64,000 nucleotides of DNA from Mesorhizobium sp. (GTDB taxonomy: Bacteria > Pseudomonadota > Alphaproteobacteria > Rhizobiales > Rhizobiaceae). Numbering within the stretch: the first letter of the stretch is position 1; each line of letters starts with the position of its first letter. Below are positions 9,164 through 21,522 of this stretch, piece after piece. Where the stretch lies: the NCBI RefSeq assembly GCF_024710845.1, contig NZ_JANJTZ010000067.1, positions 1 to 64,000 of the forward strand. Reading direction: 5' to 3'. The notes below the pieces were generated by a model. It was given only the letters and a program-made list of their open reading frames with translations. It was not told the origin of the DNA and ran no database searches. The position numbers and the translations under genes were made by a program.

Positions 9164-11904
9164 TGCGCGCGGCGGGCGCATCGCGGGGTCTGCCGCTTCG
9201 CGCCGCCCTGGTCGCCCTCCTGGCTCTCGTCTGCGCCCTGTTCCTTCCCGTCCCGTCGCCCGCACAGCAGCCCGCGCCGCTGCGCGGCGTGGCGCTGGTC
9301 ATCGGCCAGTCCGGTTACGAGCACCTGGCGAAGCTGCAGAACACCGCCAACGACGCGGATGCCGTCGACGGCCTCCTCGACGACATGGGCTTCGAGACGA
9401 CCGGTTCCACCGACCGCGACGCCCCCCGCCTCAGGCGCGACCTCGACTTCTTCGTCGAGGATGCGGAGGGCGCCGACCTCGCCCTCGTCTACTATGCCGG
9501 CCATGCGGTCGAGGTCGCCGGCGAGAACTATCTCGTCCCCACCGACGCCGTTGCCGATCCCGAAAAGCTCGCCGACAGCCTCGTGCCGGTCTCCGACTTC
9601 ATCGCCCGCCTGCAGGCTTCCGCGAAGATCGTCGTCGTCCTGCTCGACGCCTGCCGCGATAACCCATTCCCGCCGGGCACGTCGGTCCGCCTGCCCGGCG
9701 CAGCCGCGCCCGAACCGGTCACCGTCTCGGGCGCAGCCGCCCGCGGCGTCCAGCGCTTCGCGCCGACAAGCGCGCCCGACCCGGGCGGCTACGGTATCGT
9801 GCTCGCCTTCGCCGCCGAGCCCGGCAAGGTCGCGCTCGACGGCGAGCCCGGCGGCCACAGCCCCTATGCCGCGGCCCTTCTGCGCCACGTCTCCGCCATG
9901 GCCGGCGAGGAGTTCGGCACCGTCATGCGCATGGTCGCCGAGGAGGTCTACCTCAAGACCGGCGGCCGCCAGCGCCCCTGGGTCAACGAGAGCCTGCGCC
10001 GCCTGCTCTATCTCGGCGCAGCTCCCCCGCCGGTCGAAGGCGAGGAAGGCGCGATCCTGACCGAGCGCCGCCAGCTCCTGCTCACCATCGCCGCCCTCCC
10101 CGCCATCGGCCGCCGCCAGGTCGAGCATGTCGCCTCCGACGCCGGCGTGCCGATGGACGCGCTCTACGGCATGCTGCGCGTACTGGGCGCTGACGCTCCC
10201 AAGGACCCGTCCCGCCTGGACACGCTGCTGCGCGACCAGAGCCGGCGTCTCTCCGAGATCATGGCCGAGCGGTCGCGGCTGACGCAGCGCGATCCCGAGA
10301 TAGTCCGGTTGGCCTCGCTCGCCAGCGAGGCGATCGGCGAAGGCGCGCTGACCACAGCCACCTCGATCTACGAGCGCGCCAAGGCCCGCGTCGCCACCCT
10401 CTCGCGCGATCTCGACGCCGTCGAATCCGACCTGCGAGAGCGCCGCATCGAATTCGCCCGCGTCTATGCCGAAAGCGGTGCGGCCTACGAACTCGCCTTC
10501 GACTTCGCCGCCGCCGCTGCCGACTACGGCCGCGCCTTCGCCGAGGTCGAGCGCTGGGACGACCAGCTCGCCTGGGACTACCGCCGCCGCGCCATCGTCG
10601 CCGACTACCGACACGGCGAATACAAGGGCGACGCCGCCCCCCTCCAGCGCATCATCGCCGACCGCGACGAGATCCTCCGCCTCGCCGCCCGCCTGCCCTC
10701 AGACCTGCCGCGCGCCGAAGCGCTGCTCCAGGTCGGCAACGCCCTCAACGTATTGGGCAAGCAACGCGCCGACGCCGCGACGCTGCTTGAGGCCGTAGCG
10801 TCCTACGAGCAGGCGATCCCGGTGTTTGAGGCCGGCGGCGACCGCTTCGGCCTCACCCGCGCCCGCAACAATCTGGCGAGTGCGCTGGCTTCGCTCGGCG
10901 CCAACGATCCGGACACGACCCGGCTCGACCAGGCCATCGCCATCCACCGCCAGCTCGTCGCCGACGCCCCCTTCGAATCGGGCACGGTCGAGTGGATGAC
11001 CGCCCGCCTCAACCTCGCCGCCGCGCTCTCGCGCCTCGGCGAACGCTCAGGCTCCACCGCCATCGTGCGCGAGGCGATGGCCATTCTCTCAGACATCGTC
11101 GCCCGCGTCGGCCCCGACGCCGACCCGATCCCCTGGGCGCTGGCGCAGTTCAACCTCGCCGGGACGATGCTCTTCGTCGGCGAGCGCGAGGGCAATCCGA
11201 AGATGCTGGCCGACTCGACCAAGGCCGGCGAGGAGGTGCTGAAGATCTGGACCCGCGACGCCTTCCCGCTCTATTGGGCCTCGGTCCGCAACAATATCGG
11301 CAACGCCTACCAGGCGCTCGGCTTCGGCATGGGCGACGACACCTTCTACCGCGCCGCCGAATACGAATACCGCGACGCGCTGGAGGAATGGCGCCGCGAC
11401 CGCGTCCCCGACGACTGGGCGAAAGTCACCAACAACCTCGCCAACGTCCTGAAGAAGCTCGGCGCGAATACCGGCGACGAGGCGAAGCTGGAGGAGGCGA
11501 TCTCCGCCTACCGTTCCTGCATGGAGGTCTGGACCCGCCCCGACAAGCCGCTCTCCTGGGCGTCTGCCCAGAACAACATGGGCGAGGCGCTGACGATCCT
11601 CGGAACGAAGCGCAAGGACCCCGCGCTGCTGCGCGCCGCCATCGACGCCTTCGACCTCGCTCTCGCCGAATGGACCCGCGCCCGCGTCCCCTACGACTGG
11701 GCCGTCGCCACCAACAACCGCGGCGGCGCCCGCGTCGAACTCGGCACCCTCACCGCCGACCCCGCCCCCCTCCGCGCGGGCATCGCCGACATCGAGGCGG
11801 CGTGGAACTACGACAGGGAGACCGGCGAGACGGGGTATGACGAGTATTATGCGAAGCGGATCGAGGCCGCGAGGCAAGCACTCGAAACGCTGGGAGCGCG
11901 ATGA
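9163..11904 (+). CDS. Exported caspase-like (C14) protease with TPR array, paralog 2
   Basis: Second gene of the tandem, 913 aa. The signal peptide covers about 1-35 (hydrophobic LVALLALVCALFLP). The caspase fold has His114 in VYYAGHAVE (Ala replaces the usual Gly after His) and Cys164 in LLDACRDNPF. The block EEFGTVMRMVAEEVYL, RRQLLLTIAALP and MDALYGMLRVLG is nearly the same as in paralogs 1 and 3. The C-terminal half is TPR-like, with WAxxxNNxGxA repeats such as WAKVTNNLANVLKKLG and WASAQNNMGEALTILG. The ATG shares a base with the stop of paralog 1, and its own stop overlaps the start of paralog 3 as ATGA. It is the most diverged of the three at the N-terminal end of the caspase domain. Confidence 0.85.
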   Translation: MRAAGASRGLPLRAALVALLALVCALFLPVPSPAQQPAPLRGVALVIGQSGYEHLAKLQNTANDADAVDGLLDDMGFETTGSTDRDAPRLRRDLDFFVEDAEGADLALVYYAGHAVEVAGENYLVPTDAVADPEKLADSLVPVSDFIARLQASAKIVVVLLDACRDNPFPPGTSVRLPGAAAPEPVTVSGAAARGVQRFAPTSAPDPGGYGIVLAFAAEPGKVALDGEPGGHSPYAAALLRHVSAMAGEEFGTVMRMVAEEVYLKTGGRQRPWVNESLRRLLYLGAAPPPVEGEEGAILTERRQLLLTIAALPAIGRRQVEHVASDAGVPMDALYGMLRVLGADAPKDPSRLDTLLRDQSRRLSEIMAERSRLTQRDPEIVRLASLASEAIGEGALTTATSIYERAKARVATLSRDLDAVESDLRERRIEFARVYAESGAAYELAFDFAAAAADYGRAFAEVERWDDQLAWDYRRRAIVADYRHGEYKGDAAPLQRIIADRDEILRLAARLPSDLPRAEALLQVGNALNVLGKQRADAATLLEAVASYEQAIPVFEAGGDRFGLTRARNNLASALASLGANDPDTTRLDQAIAIHRQLVADAPFESGTVEWMTARLNLAAALSRLGERSGSTAIVREAMAILSDIVARVGPDADPIPWALAQFNLAGTMLFVGEREGNPKMLADSTKAGEEVLKIWTRDAFPLYWASVRNNIGNAYQALGFGMGDDTFYRAAEYEYRDALEEWRRDRVPDDWAKVTNNLANVLKKLGANTGDEAKLEEAISAYRSCMEVWTRPDKPLSWASAQNNMGEALTILGTKRKDPALLRAAIDAFDLALAEWTRARVPYDWAVATNNRGGARVELGTLTADPAPLRAGIADIEAAWNYDRETGETGYDEYYAKRIEAARQALETLGAR

Positions 11905-14804
11905 AGCGAATGCACGGATCCTGTCGATCGATTGCCGTCGCTATCGCACGCGCTGCCGTGGCGTTAGCGCTTCTCTGTCTTGCGAACGCCGCACACGCCG
12001 CCGACGGCAAGCCGCTGCGCGGCGTCGCCCTGATCGTCGGCAATGGCGACTACGAGCATCTCGCACCGCTGGCGAATCCGACAGGGGATGCCCGAGCGAT
12101 CGAGGACCTGTTCGAGGATCTCGGCTTCGAGACCACATCGGTACGCGACGCCGATGCCCGCAAGCTGCGCCGCGCCATCGAGCGCTTCGTCGAAGATGCC
12201 GACGGCGCAGATGCCGCGATCGTCTACTATGCCGGCCATGGCATCGAGGCGGGCGGCGAGAACTGGCTGGTACCGGTCGATGCGGACCTGTCTTCACTTG
12301 ACGACGCAGGCGAGGCGTTGGTGCCGCTCTCTCGGGTGATGCAGGACCTCGGGCAAGCCGTTCCGCTGATCATCGCCCTGCTCGATGCATGCCGCGACAA
12401 CCCGTTCCCACCGGGCTCCACCATCAAGCCTTCGCCGGACGCAGAAGCGGTCGCCGTTTCCATGACCGGCCTTGGCGAAACCCGCTCCGTCGCGCGCTTC
12501 GGCGCCCGGACGTCCACGACGGCGCCCCAGGACCAGGTCGGCGCGCTGATCGGCTTCGCGGCAGAGCCCGGCAAGGTCGCGCTCGACGGCGAAGCCGGCG
12601 CCAACAGCCCCTATGCCGCCGCCGTCCTCCGCCATGTCTCCGCCATGACCGGCGAGGAGTTCGGCACGGTGATGCGGATGGTAGCCGAGGAAGTCTACCT
12701 CAAGACCGGCGGCCACCAGCGACCGTGGTTCAACGAAAGCCTGCGCCGCCTCCTCTATTTCGGCGCAGCACCCGATCCCGTCGAGGGCGAAGAGGGTGAC
12801 ATCCTGACCGAACGCCGCCAGCTTCTCCTCACCATCGCCGCCCTGCCCGACGCCGACCGTCGGCAGGTCGAGCGCGTGGCGAGTGCAGAAGGCATTCCCA
12901 TGGATGCGCTCTACGGCATGCTCCGCGCACTCGGCCAGGACGTACCGCGCGATCCGGCCCGCCTCGAATCGCTGCTGCGAGGCCAGACCGAGACGGTCCG
13001 CGAGATGATGCAGGAGCGCGCCGCGCTGAAGAGCGCCGATCCCGAGATCCTGCGCCTGTCCGCGCTTGCCCGCAGCGCGCTCGGCGACGGCGCACTGGAC
13101 AGCGCGATCCGCTTCCACGAGCGCGCCAAGGCCCGCGTTGCCGCGCTGCAGGGCACGGCCGATGCCGCCGAGGCGGATCTCGGCCAGCGTCGCATCGAGT
13201 TCGCCGCCGTCTATGCCGAGAGCGCGGCTGCGCACGCCCTTGGCTTCGACCACGCGCGCGCCGCAGCCGACTACGGCGAAGCCTACCGCCAGGTCGCCCG
13301 CTGGGACCCGCGCCTGGCCTGGCGCTACCGAGACTCCGAGATGCGCGCCCTGACGGCGCAAGGCCAGTTCCGCGGCGACGCCGCAGCACTTGAGGAGGCT
13401 GTGGCGATCGGCGAAGACGCGAGCCGCCTCGCGCTCGCAATGGACGACCGCGACGCCTGGGCAACGACGCAGACGGCGATCGGCACCGCACTGGAAGTGC
13501 TCGGAGGCCGCGAGACAGGCACGGAGCGCCTGGTGCAATCGGTCGCCGCCCACGAGGCGGCGCTGGGCGCCCGCAGCCGCGATCGCGATCCCGCCGCCTG
13601 GGCGCAGGTGCACAACAACCTCGCCAATGCGCTGGCGACGATCGGCGAGCAGACGGGCGATGCCGTTGCGCTCCGGCGCGCCATCGGCTCCTACGACGAG
13701 GCCCTGACCATCTGGACGCGCGCCGCAGAGCCGCAGCGCTTCGCCCGCGTCCAGAGCAACCGCGCGACCGTGCTGCGCAGCCTCGCCGGCATCCAGGGCG
13801 GTCCGGACCTGCTCGAGAGCGCCGTCACGGCCCTCGACGCCGCCTTGTCCATCACCACAAGGGACGCTTCGCCTTACGAATGGGCGGCCGCGCAGGACAA
13901 TCTGGGCATCACGCTAACCTCGCTCGGGGAATTGCTGGGTACCGAGGCGCCCCTCGTGCGCGCCGCCGACGCCCATCGTGCCGCGCTCGAAGTCTGGGAC
14001 CGCACCCGCTTCCCGCTCGACTGGGCGCAGACCCAGAACAATCTCGGCAATGCGATCGCAGCCCGCGCCGACCAGACCGGCGACCTCGCACTGATGACTG
14101 AAGCGGCCGGTTTCTATCGCGCAGCACTCGGCGAGTGGACCCGCGACAGGGTGCCACTCGAATGGGCCCGCACCCAGAACAATCTGGGCACGATGTTGCA
14201 GGCGGAAGGTGCCGGCCGCGAGGATCCCGCCCTGCTCGACGCCGCAACGGCCGCGTTCCGGTCCGCCCTCGAGGTCAATACCCGCGAGCGCGTGCCGCTC
14301 GAATGGGCCGCCAATCAGTTCAACCTCGGAAATGTATCCGCCACGCTTGCGCGGTTCGAGGACGGGACCGCGCGGTTCGCCGACGCCGCCGCCGCCTACC
14401 GCCTGGCCCTGGAAATCTGGACCCCGCAGTTTGCGCCCGACGACCATGCGCTTACCCAGTTCAACCTTGCGACGGTCCTGCGCCTGCGGGGCGAGCGCGA
14501 GGTCGCCGCGGGCTCTGGGGAGGCGCCAGCCACCCTCTCCGCATCCGCCGACGCGTACCGTGCCCTCCTCCCGCTCTGGACCCATGCCTCGGCACCCGAC
14601 CGCTTCGCCACCGTCCAAGACGGCATTGGCCGCGCGCTTCTCCTGCTCGGCCGCGCGAAACGCGACGCAGGCACCCTTGCCGATGCCAGGACCGCCTTCA
14701 CCGCCGCCGCCGACGCCTACGCCGCCCTCGGCGACACCGCCCGCCACGAGGCCGTCACCCAGCGCTTGGCAGACCTCGCCGAGGCCGAAGCCACGCTGCG
14801 ATGA
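11901..14804 (+). CDS. Exported caspase-like (C14) protease with TPR array, paralog 3
   Basis: Third gene of the tandem, 967 aa. The start overlaps the previous stop as ATGA, with GGGAG just upstream. The signal peptide covers about 1-33 (ALALLCLANAAHA). The caspase dyad is His113 in VYYAGHGIE and Cys164 in LLDACRDNPF. The caspase domain is very close to paralog 1, sharing runs such as YEHLAPL, LGFETTSVRDADARKLRRA and ADLSSLDDAGE, so these two look like the most recent duplication. The C-terminal half holds at least seven units of about 50 residues with the pattern WTRxRxPLEWAxxQNNLG. A periplasmic or outer-surface location is inferred from the signal. It is followed by carB after 176 bp. Confidence 0.85.
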   Translation: MKRMHGSCRSIAVAIARAAVALALLCLANAAHAADGKPLRGVALIVGNGDYEHLAPLANPTGDARAIEDLFEDLGFETTSVRDADARKLRRAIERFVEDADGADAAIVYYAGHGIEAGGENWLVPVDADLSSLDDAGEALVPLSRVMQDLGQAVPLIIALLDACRDNPFPPGSTIKPSPDAEAVAVSMTGLGETRSVARFGARTSTTAPQDQVGALIGFAAEPGKVALDGEAGANSPYAAAVLRHVSAMTGEEFGTVMRMVAEEVYLKTGGHQRPWFNESLRRLLYFGAAPDPVEGEEGDILTERRQLLLTIAALPDADRRQVERVASAEGIPMDALYGMLRALGQDVPRDPARLESLLRGQTETVREMMQERAALKSADPEILRLSALARSALGDGALDSAIRFHERAKARVAALQGTADAAEADLGQRRIEFAAVYAESAAAHALGFDHARAAADYGEAYRQVARWDPRLAWRYRDSEMRALTAQGQFRGDAAALEEAVAIGEDASRLALAMDDRDAWATTQTAIGTALEVLGGRETGTERLVQSVAAHEAALGARSRDRDPAAWAQVHNNLANALATIGEQTGDAVALRRAIGSYDEALTIWTRAAEPQRFARVQSNRATVLRSLAGIQGGPDLLESAVTALDAALSITTRDASPYEWAAAQDNLGITLTSLGELLGTEAPLVRAADAHRAALEVWDRTRFPLDWAQTQNNLGNAIAARADQTGDLALMTEAAGFYRAALGEWTRDRVPLEWARTQNNLGTMLQAEGAGREDPALLDAATAAFRSALEVNTRERVPLEWAANQFNLGNVSATLARFEDGTARFADAAAAYRLALEIWTPQFAPDDHALTQFNLATVLRLRGEREVAAGSGEAPATLSASADAYRALLPLWTHASAPDRFATVQDGIGRALLLLGRAKRDAGTLADARTAFTAAADAYAALGDTARHEAVTQRLADLAEAEATLR

Positions 14805-14980
14805 GGAAGGCTGTTCCCGCGCACGACCCACCGCAGGCGACAGGACGGTGCGCTTCGAATTTCCGGGGTTCCCCCCGCCCCGCTTCTCCCCTATAGAGCC
14901 CGCCTAGCCTTACATCGGAATCGAATGGCCGCCGGCGGAAGAACCCGCACCGGCGGCTTGCGCACACCGCCGGACCTGCC

Positions 14981-18487
<3,507 letters not shown>

Positions 18488-18494
18488 GCGCGGC

Positions 18495-18596
18495 GCCTCT
18501 GTCTCCCCCCGGGAGGGGGAGAAAGCGATTTCAGCACTTAGCGAGCCGCCGAAGGCGATAGCTCGCTAAGTGCTAGAAATCGCAAGAGAGGGGGTC
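18495..18596 (+). repeat. RIME-like palindromic repeat, copy A
   Basis: Intergenic palindromic element just after carB. The ends read CTCCCCCCGGGAGGGGGAG ... and ... AAATCGCAAGAGAGGGGG. Its centre is a long hairpin, with AGCACTTAGCGAGC pairing with GCTCGCTAAGTGCT. The GAGAAAGCGATTT...AAATCGCAAGAGAGG frame recurs at 20816, 20957, 22411 and 22684 with different central stems. It resembles the RIME/RPE mosaic elements of rhizobia. It sits exactly between carB and the duplicated carB end. Confidence 0.75.
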
Positions 18597-18667
18597 GCTG
18601 CGGCGCAGGCCATCGCGGCGCTGAAGGCGAGGAGCCTGAGGGGGCCGCTGCAGAGTTACTTCAACTA
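18597..18667 (+). pseudogene. Second, diverged copy of the carB 3' end
   Basis: A 71-bp stretch that reads [22 protein letters not shown] and stop, against [23 protein letters not shown] at the true end of carB (18417-18487). Differences include synonymous changes (AGT/AGC, TTG/CTG, AGC/AGT, TAT/TAC, TAG/TAA), one codon deletion and three replacements. It therefore looks like the end of a once-functional carB allele rather than a fresh copy. It is separated from carB by repeat copy A and lies upstream of the AT-rich gene at 18781-20177. It may be a recombination or insertion scar. Confidence 0.7.
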
Positions 18668-18780
18668 AGTGTCCTATTATCCCACTTGCGGGGGCGAGGA
18701 GCGGTCCGCGCAGTGATCCCAAAGTCCCGAATGGGCTTTGCCGGTTACGAAAAGTCCGAAGTCATTGCCGAGGGCCGCAG

Positions 18781-20177
18781 CTACCGAACCTCGCGATCGA
18801 TCTTTCGCCACGCCGACGCATTTCCCTTCTTCTCAGGCACAGGTTCAATCAGGCCCCGATCTCGAAGCCGATAAAACACCTCCTTCATCTGATTCTCTGA
18901 CCTGATACCGGTCAATTCGCGCGCAATAGAATTCCTGATCTCCACATGATTTGAGAGATAATCGAGAACCGCTTCCTCTGGAGTGGCTAGCGGTTTATGG
19001 CCTATGGTCACTTTTAGGTAGTTTCCTATCTCTTCGAATACAGGTGGCTGCAATCGCCACTCCTTCATCTTATCGAATGCGGTATTCAGTCCTTCTCCAA
19101 GATCCTGGTTTGGAGCATCTTTATACCGCCGAAGTGCTTTTACAATCTTCGGATTCCTACTGTCTCTAACGTCAAGAATATTCTCAACAGTGACACTCCC
19201 AGGAAGTCTCCCAGGGCTTAATATTTCAATTCTGTTCTGAAATATTAGTATCTGAACATCATCTCCTATAGAATAATCTCTATGTATAAGTGCATTTACT
19301 ACGATCTCCCAAACCGCCTCCGGAGGGTATGAAACCTTCGTAAGACCTTCCGGGGTCAATATGCTAATACCTGACATGATCTGTGAAATTCGATCAATAG
19401 CCTTGTGTATTTGCTGATACAGAGGGCCACCAATAGTTTCGTTGATTTTTAGGTGAGCGCGCTCAGGTTTTCCTCTTTTGTATCATAAAAGACCACTCTC
19501 GTTTCACATCGAGTGGGAAACACCCCCTGCGGATTGTCAGCATATAAAAGAACCCCAGCAGCCAGTGGCGTCCAATCCTTCTGATCAACAAGACCTTCGT
19601 TTACTATGTATGAAACAGGATTTGGAATAACGTTCGCACCGGTGATAAATCTTGACATTTCCTCTGACTCAGCAATCAACTCTGGCAAGGTTCCTTCAAT
19701 CTTTCTATTTTCATATGATTGGGCACCTTTTGAAAAAGCTAGCTGCGTTATTTTCTGCGCGTCTTTAACCGGAATACACTGCGCGCCAGCCCGGATATAA
19801 ACCGCTTTGTCTGCCGTCATGCAGACTTCTCGACTCTTATCTACAAATACTCTTAATATGTATCCAGAGTAATCTGTAGATCTAAGAAATTCATAGCGAA
19901 ATCCGATTGAAGGACTTAGCTCAACTATACTTTGTATCAAATGATTAAAAAACTCTACGTTGTCGGCACCATCCCACCTATCTTGTGCGTTTGGTGATTC
20001 TTTGTCATCCTTTATGCCGACTAGAATTTCTCCACCATCGGAATTCGCAAAGGCGACAGCAATTTTTTGCATCCCTTTTCCGGAAACGTTTTTGCCCTTC
20101 TTATCAAAAAACTGATCTTCGATAGTATTAATTAGCGCGACAACATCAGCTTTCGTAATATCTGGAATGCTCGACAT
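18781..20177 (-). pseudogene. AlbA_2/Schlafen-type ATP-binding regulator, frameshifted
   Basis: Putative transcriptional regulator of the AlbA_2 (Schlafen)-HATPase_c_4 family (COG2865 type), split by one frameshift. The N-terminal part begins MSSIPDITKADVVALINTIE with AGAGGA upstream and holds the AlbA_2 core (KIAVAFANSDGGEILVGIKD). The C-terminal part has VWEIVVNALIHRDY, the ATPase-like motif, and a winged-helix tail. At 19466-19467 the reading frame breaks after EEN; adding one C restores continuous sequence through PERAHLKINETIGGP into MSGISILTPEG. The base composition is clearly AT-richer than all neighbours, indicating transfer. The frameshift may be real decay or a sequencing error. Relatives occur near mobile and defence genes, but nothing here proves that role. 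Confidence 0.8.
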
Positions 20178-20230
20178 TAAATGTTTTCCTCTACCACTAT
20201 TTTGTTTAGATCGGCCACATACTCTGCCGC

Positions 20231-20470
20231 TCATTGGATGAAAGCACAGGCACCAGCGGCGAGTGTCGACCTACCATCTCCCTCTTTCTCGCCCTCTCCA
20301 GCTTTGCCCCCGCCTTCCTGATCCGCGTGGCAGCCTCCTTCGCCTTCGATTGTGTCTTGCTTGACCACCTCCTGCTCGATCAGCGCCTTCAGGTTCTCCG
20401 GCGCTACCTTCAGTCCCGGAACAGCCGCCGCAGTTCGCGCCACACCACGGCCACCACCGGCTCCGAGCAC
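20231..20470 (-). pseudogene. Possible degraded small gene
   Basis: A short frame with GTG start at 20470 behind AGGAA reads into VPGLKVAPENLKALIEQEVV, which looks protein-like, then turns into low-complexity sequence. Other frames of the same strand look better before and after it: VVAVVWRELRRLF upstream, and a Lys/Arg-rich stretch with AATRIRKAGAKLERARKRE downstream. Joining them needs about two small insertions, for example one C before CCGGGACTGAAG. It could be a decayed gene or simply a short unknown protein. It follows the gene at 20487-20747 by 17 bases, so the two may have formed an operon. No family recognised. Confidence 0.3.
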
Positions 20471-20486
20471 TTGGTTCCTGCCGCCC

Positions 20487-20747
20487 CTATTCGACCGGCA
20501 GCTCCAGTTTGCCCTTGAGCCAAAGCGGGCGCAGACGATTGCGGATGTTCATCGCGATCTGGCCGGTATTGAGGGACTCGTACCGCGACCTGGTATCCAG
20601 AATTCCATTCAGTCTCGCGATGTCATGCAGCGCCTCGATGTCCACGGTGCCATCCGACCGCTTGTAGTACGGCCCGATCACCGCCTCCCACCGATGGTTT
20701 TCCTCCCTCTTGGACCAAGCGTCCACCTGATCGGCCGTGATCTTCAT
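20487..20747 (-). CDS. Small hypothetical protein
   Basis: 86-residue soluble protein of unknown function starting MKITADQVDAWSKREENHRW and ending LKGKLELPVE. It has no signal peptide or membrane segment. The ATG at 20747 is preceded by GGGAGGA at the right spacing. The sequence is amphipathic and well balanced (GPYYKRSDGTVDIEALHDIA), unlike antisense noise, so I regard it as a real gene. It is the first gene of a short minus-strand set running into the degraded frame at 20231-20470 and towards the AlbA gene, and may belong to the same acquired segment. Confidence 0.6.
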   Translation of the reverse strand: MKITADQVDAWSKREENHRWEAVIGPYYKRSDGTVDIEALHDIARLNGILDTRSRYESLNTGQIAMNIRNRLRPLWLKGKLELPVE

Positions 20748-20815
20748 CAAATCCTCCCGGTTGCAAGAGTGAAGTCGATTCCCGCAAATGGCAAGTGCGC
20801 GCTACAGAACGGGGC

Positions 20816-21053
20816 GCCTCTATCTCTCCCCTTGCGGGAGAGAAAGCGATTTCAGCATCTTAGCCAAGCTTTGCGCAGGCTAAGTGCTAGAAATCGCAAG
20901 AGAGGGGCAGGTCCAACGGAGAGCGCGGACCGACCGTTCTGCCCCTCGTAAATCATCCCCCTCTCTTGCGTTTTCCAAGCACTTGCTCGGGGCACAGCCC
21001 CTCGCAAGTGCAGGAAAACGCTTTCTCCCCCGCGAGGGGGGAGATAGGGCGCC
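20816..21053. repeat. Composite of two inverted RIME-like repeats, copies B and C
   Basis: Fills most of the 387-bp gene-free stretch between 20748 and 21134. Copy B (20816-20908) runs forward, with CTCTCCCCTTGCGGGAGAG, an imperfect central stem and AAATCGCAAGAGAGG. Copy C (20957-21053) is inverted, with CCCCTCTCTTGCG, a central stem in which GCACTTGC pairs with GCAAGTGC, and AACGCTTTCTCCCCC. The pair forms a large palindrome with a 48-bp middle. Outside the copies I see only the start region of the lipoprotein gene. Confidence 0.75.
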
Positions 21054-21134
21054 ACCGTCCCCCCAAATCTCCATCTTGCCCCCCGCCCCCGCCTCGGCTA
21101 ATCCCCGTCCCGGGTGGGAGAACATGGAGCATCG

Positions 21135-21479
21135 ATGTCCCTCGCCCGTCCCCTCGCAGCCGCCTGCCTTTTGGCGCTCGCCGCCTGCGCCTCCGCGCCT
21201 GCCCCCACGTCCACCGCGCTGCCCCGGTTCGACCCGAAGGCAAGTTCGACCGAATGCCAGCGGATGCGCGCGGCCGCCGCCGCGTGGGAGGCCAACAGGA
21301 AACCGCCGATGAACCTCGCCGTCGGCATATTGATGGGCCCCTACGGGCTGGCGCTCGCCGCCGCCTCCCGGGAGCACCAGGCCAAGCAGCGCAAGCTCCA
21401 TGCCCGCGACATCCACCTCGCCTGTTCCAGCGCGCCCCTGCCGGCGAACCTGCGGATCACCCCGAGCGGCAACACCTGA
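21135..21479 (+). CDS. Small lipoprotein
   Basis: Predicted lipoprotein, 114 aa. The N-terminus MSLARPLAAACLLALAAC ends in the lipobox LAAC with the acylated Cys at position 18, so the mature protein is tethered to a membrane. The mature part has a short hydrophobic stretch (AVGILMGPYGLALAAA) and ends DIHLACSSAPLPANL. Function unknown. The ATG at 21135 is preferred over an ATG 21 bases upstream because GGAG precedes it and it gives a clean signal peptide. Divergent repeats lie upstream and a convergent membrane-protein gene downstream. Confidence 0.7.
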   Translation: MSLARPLAAACLLALAACASAPAPTSTALPRFDPKASSTECQRMRAAAAAWEANRKPPMNLAVGILMGPYGLALAAASREHQAKQRKLHARDIHLACSSAPLPANLRITPSGNT

Positions 21480-21522
21480 GGCGCGGGCGCCGAACGGCGG
21501 CAGGCGAGCGACCCCTGCTCCC

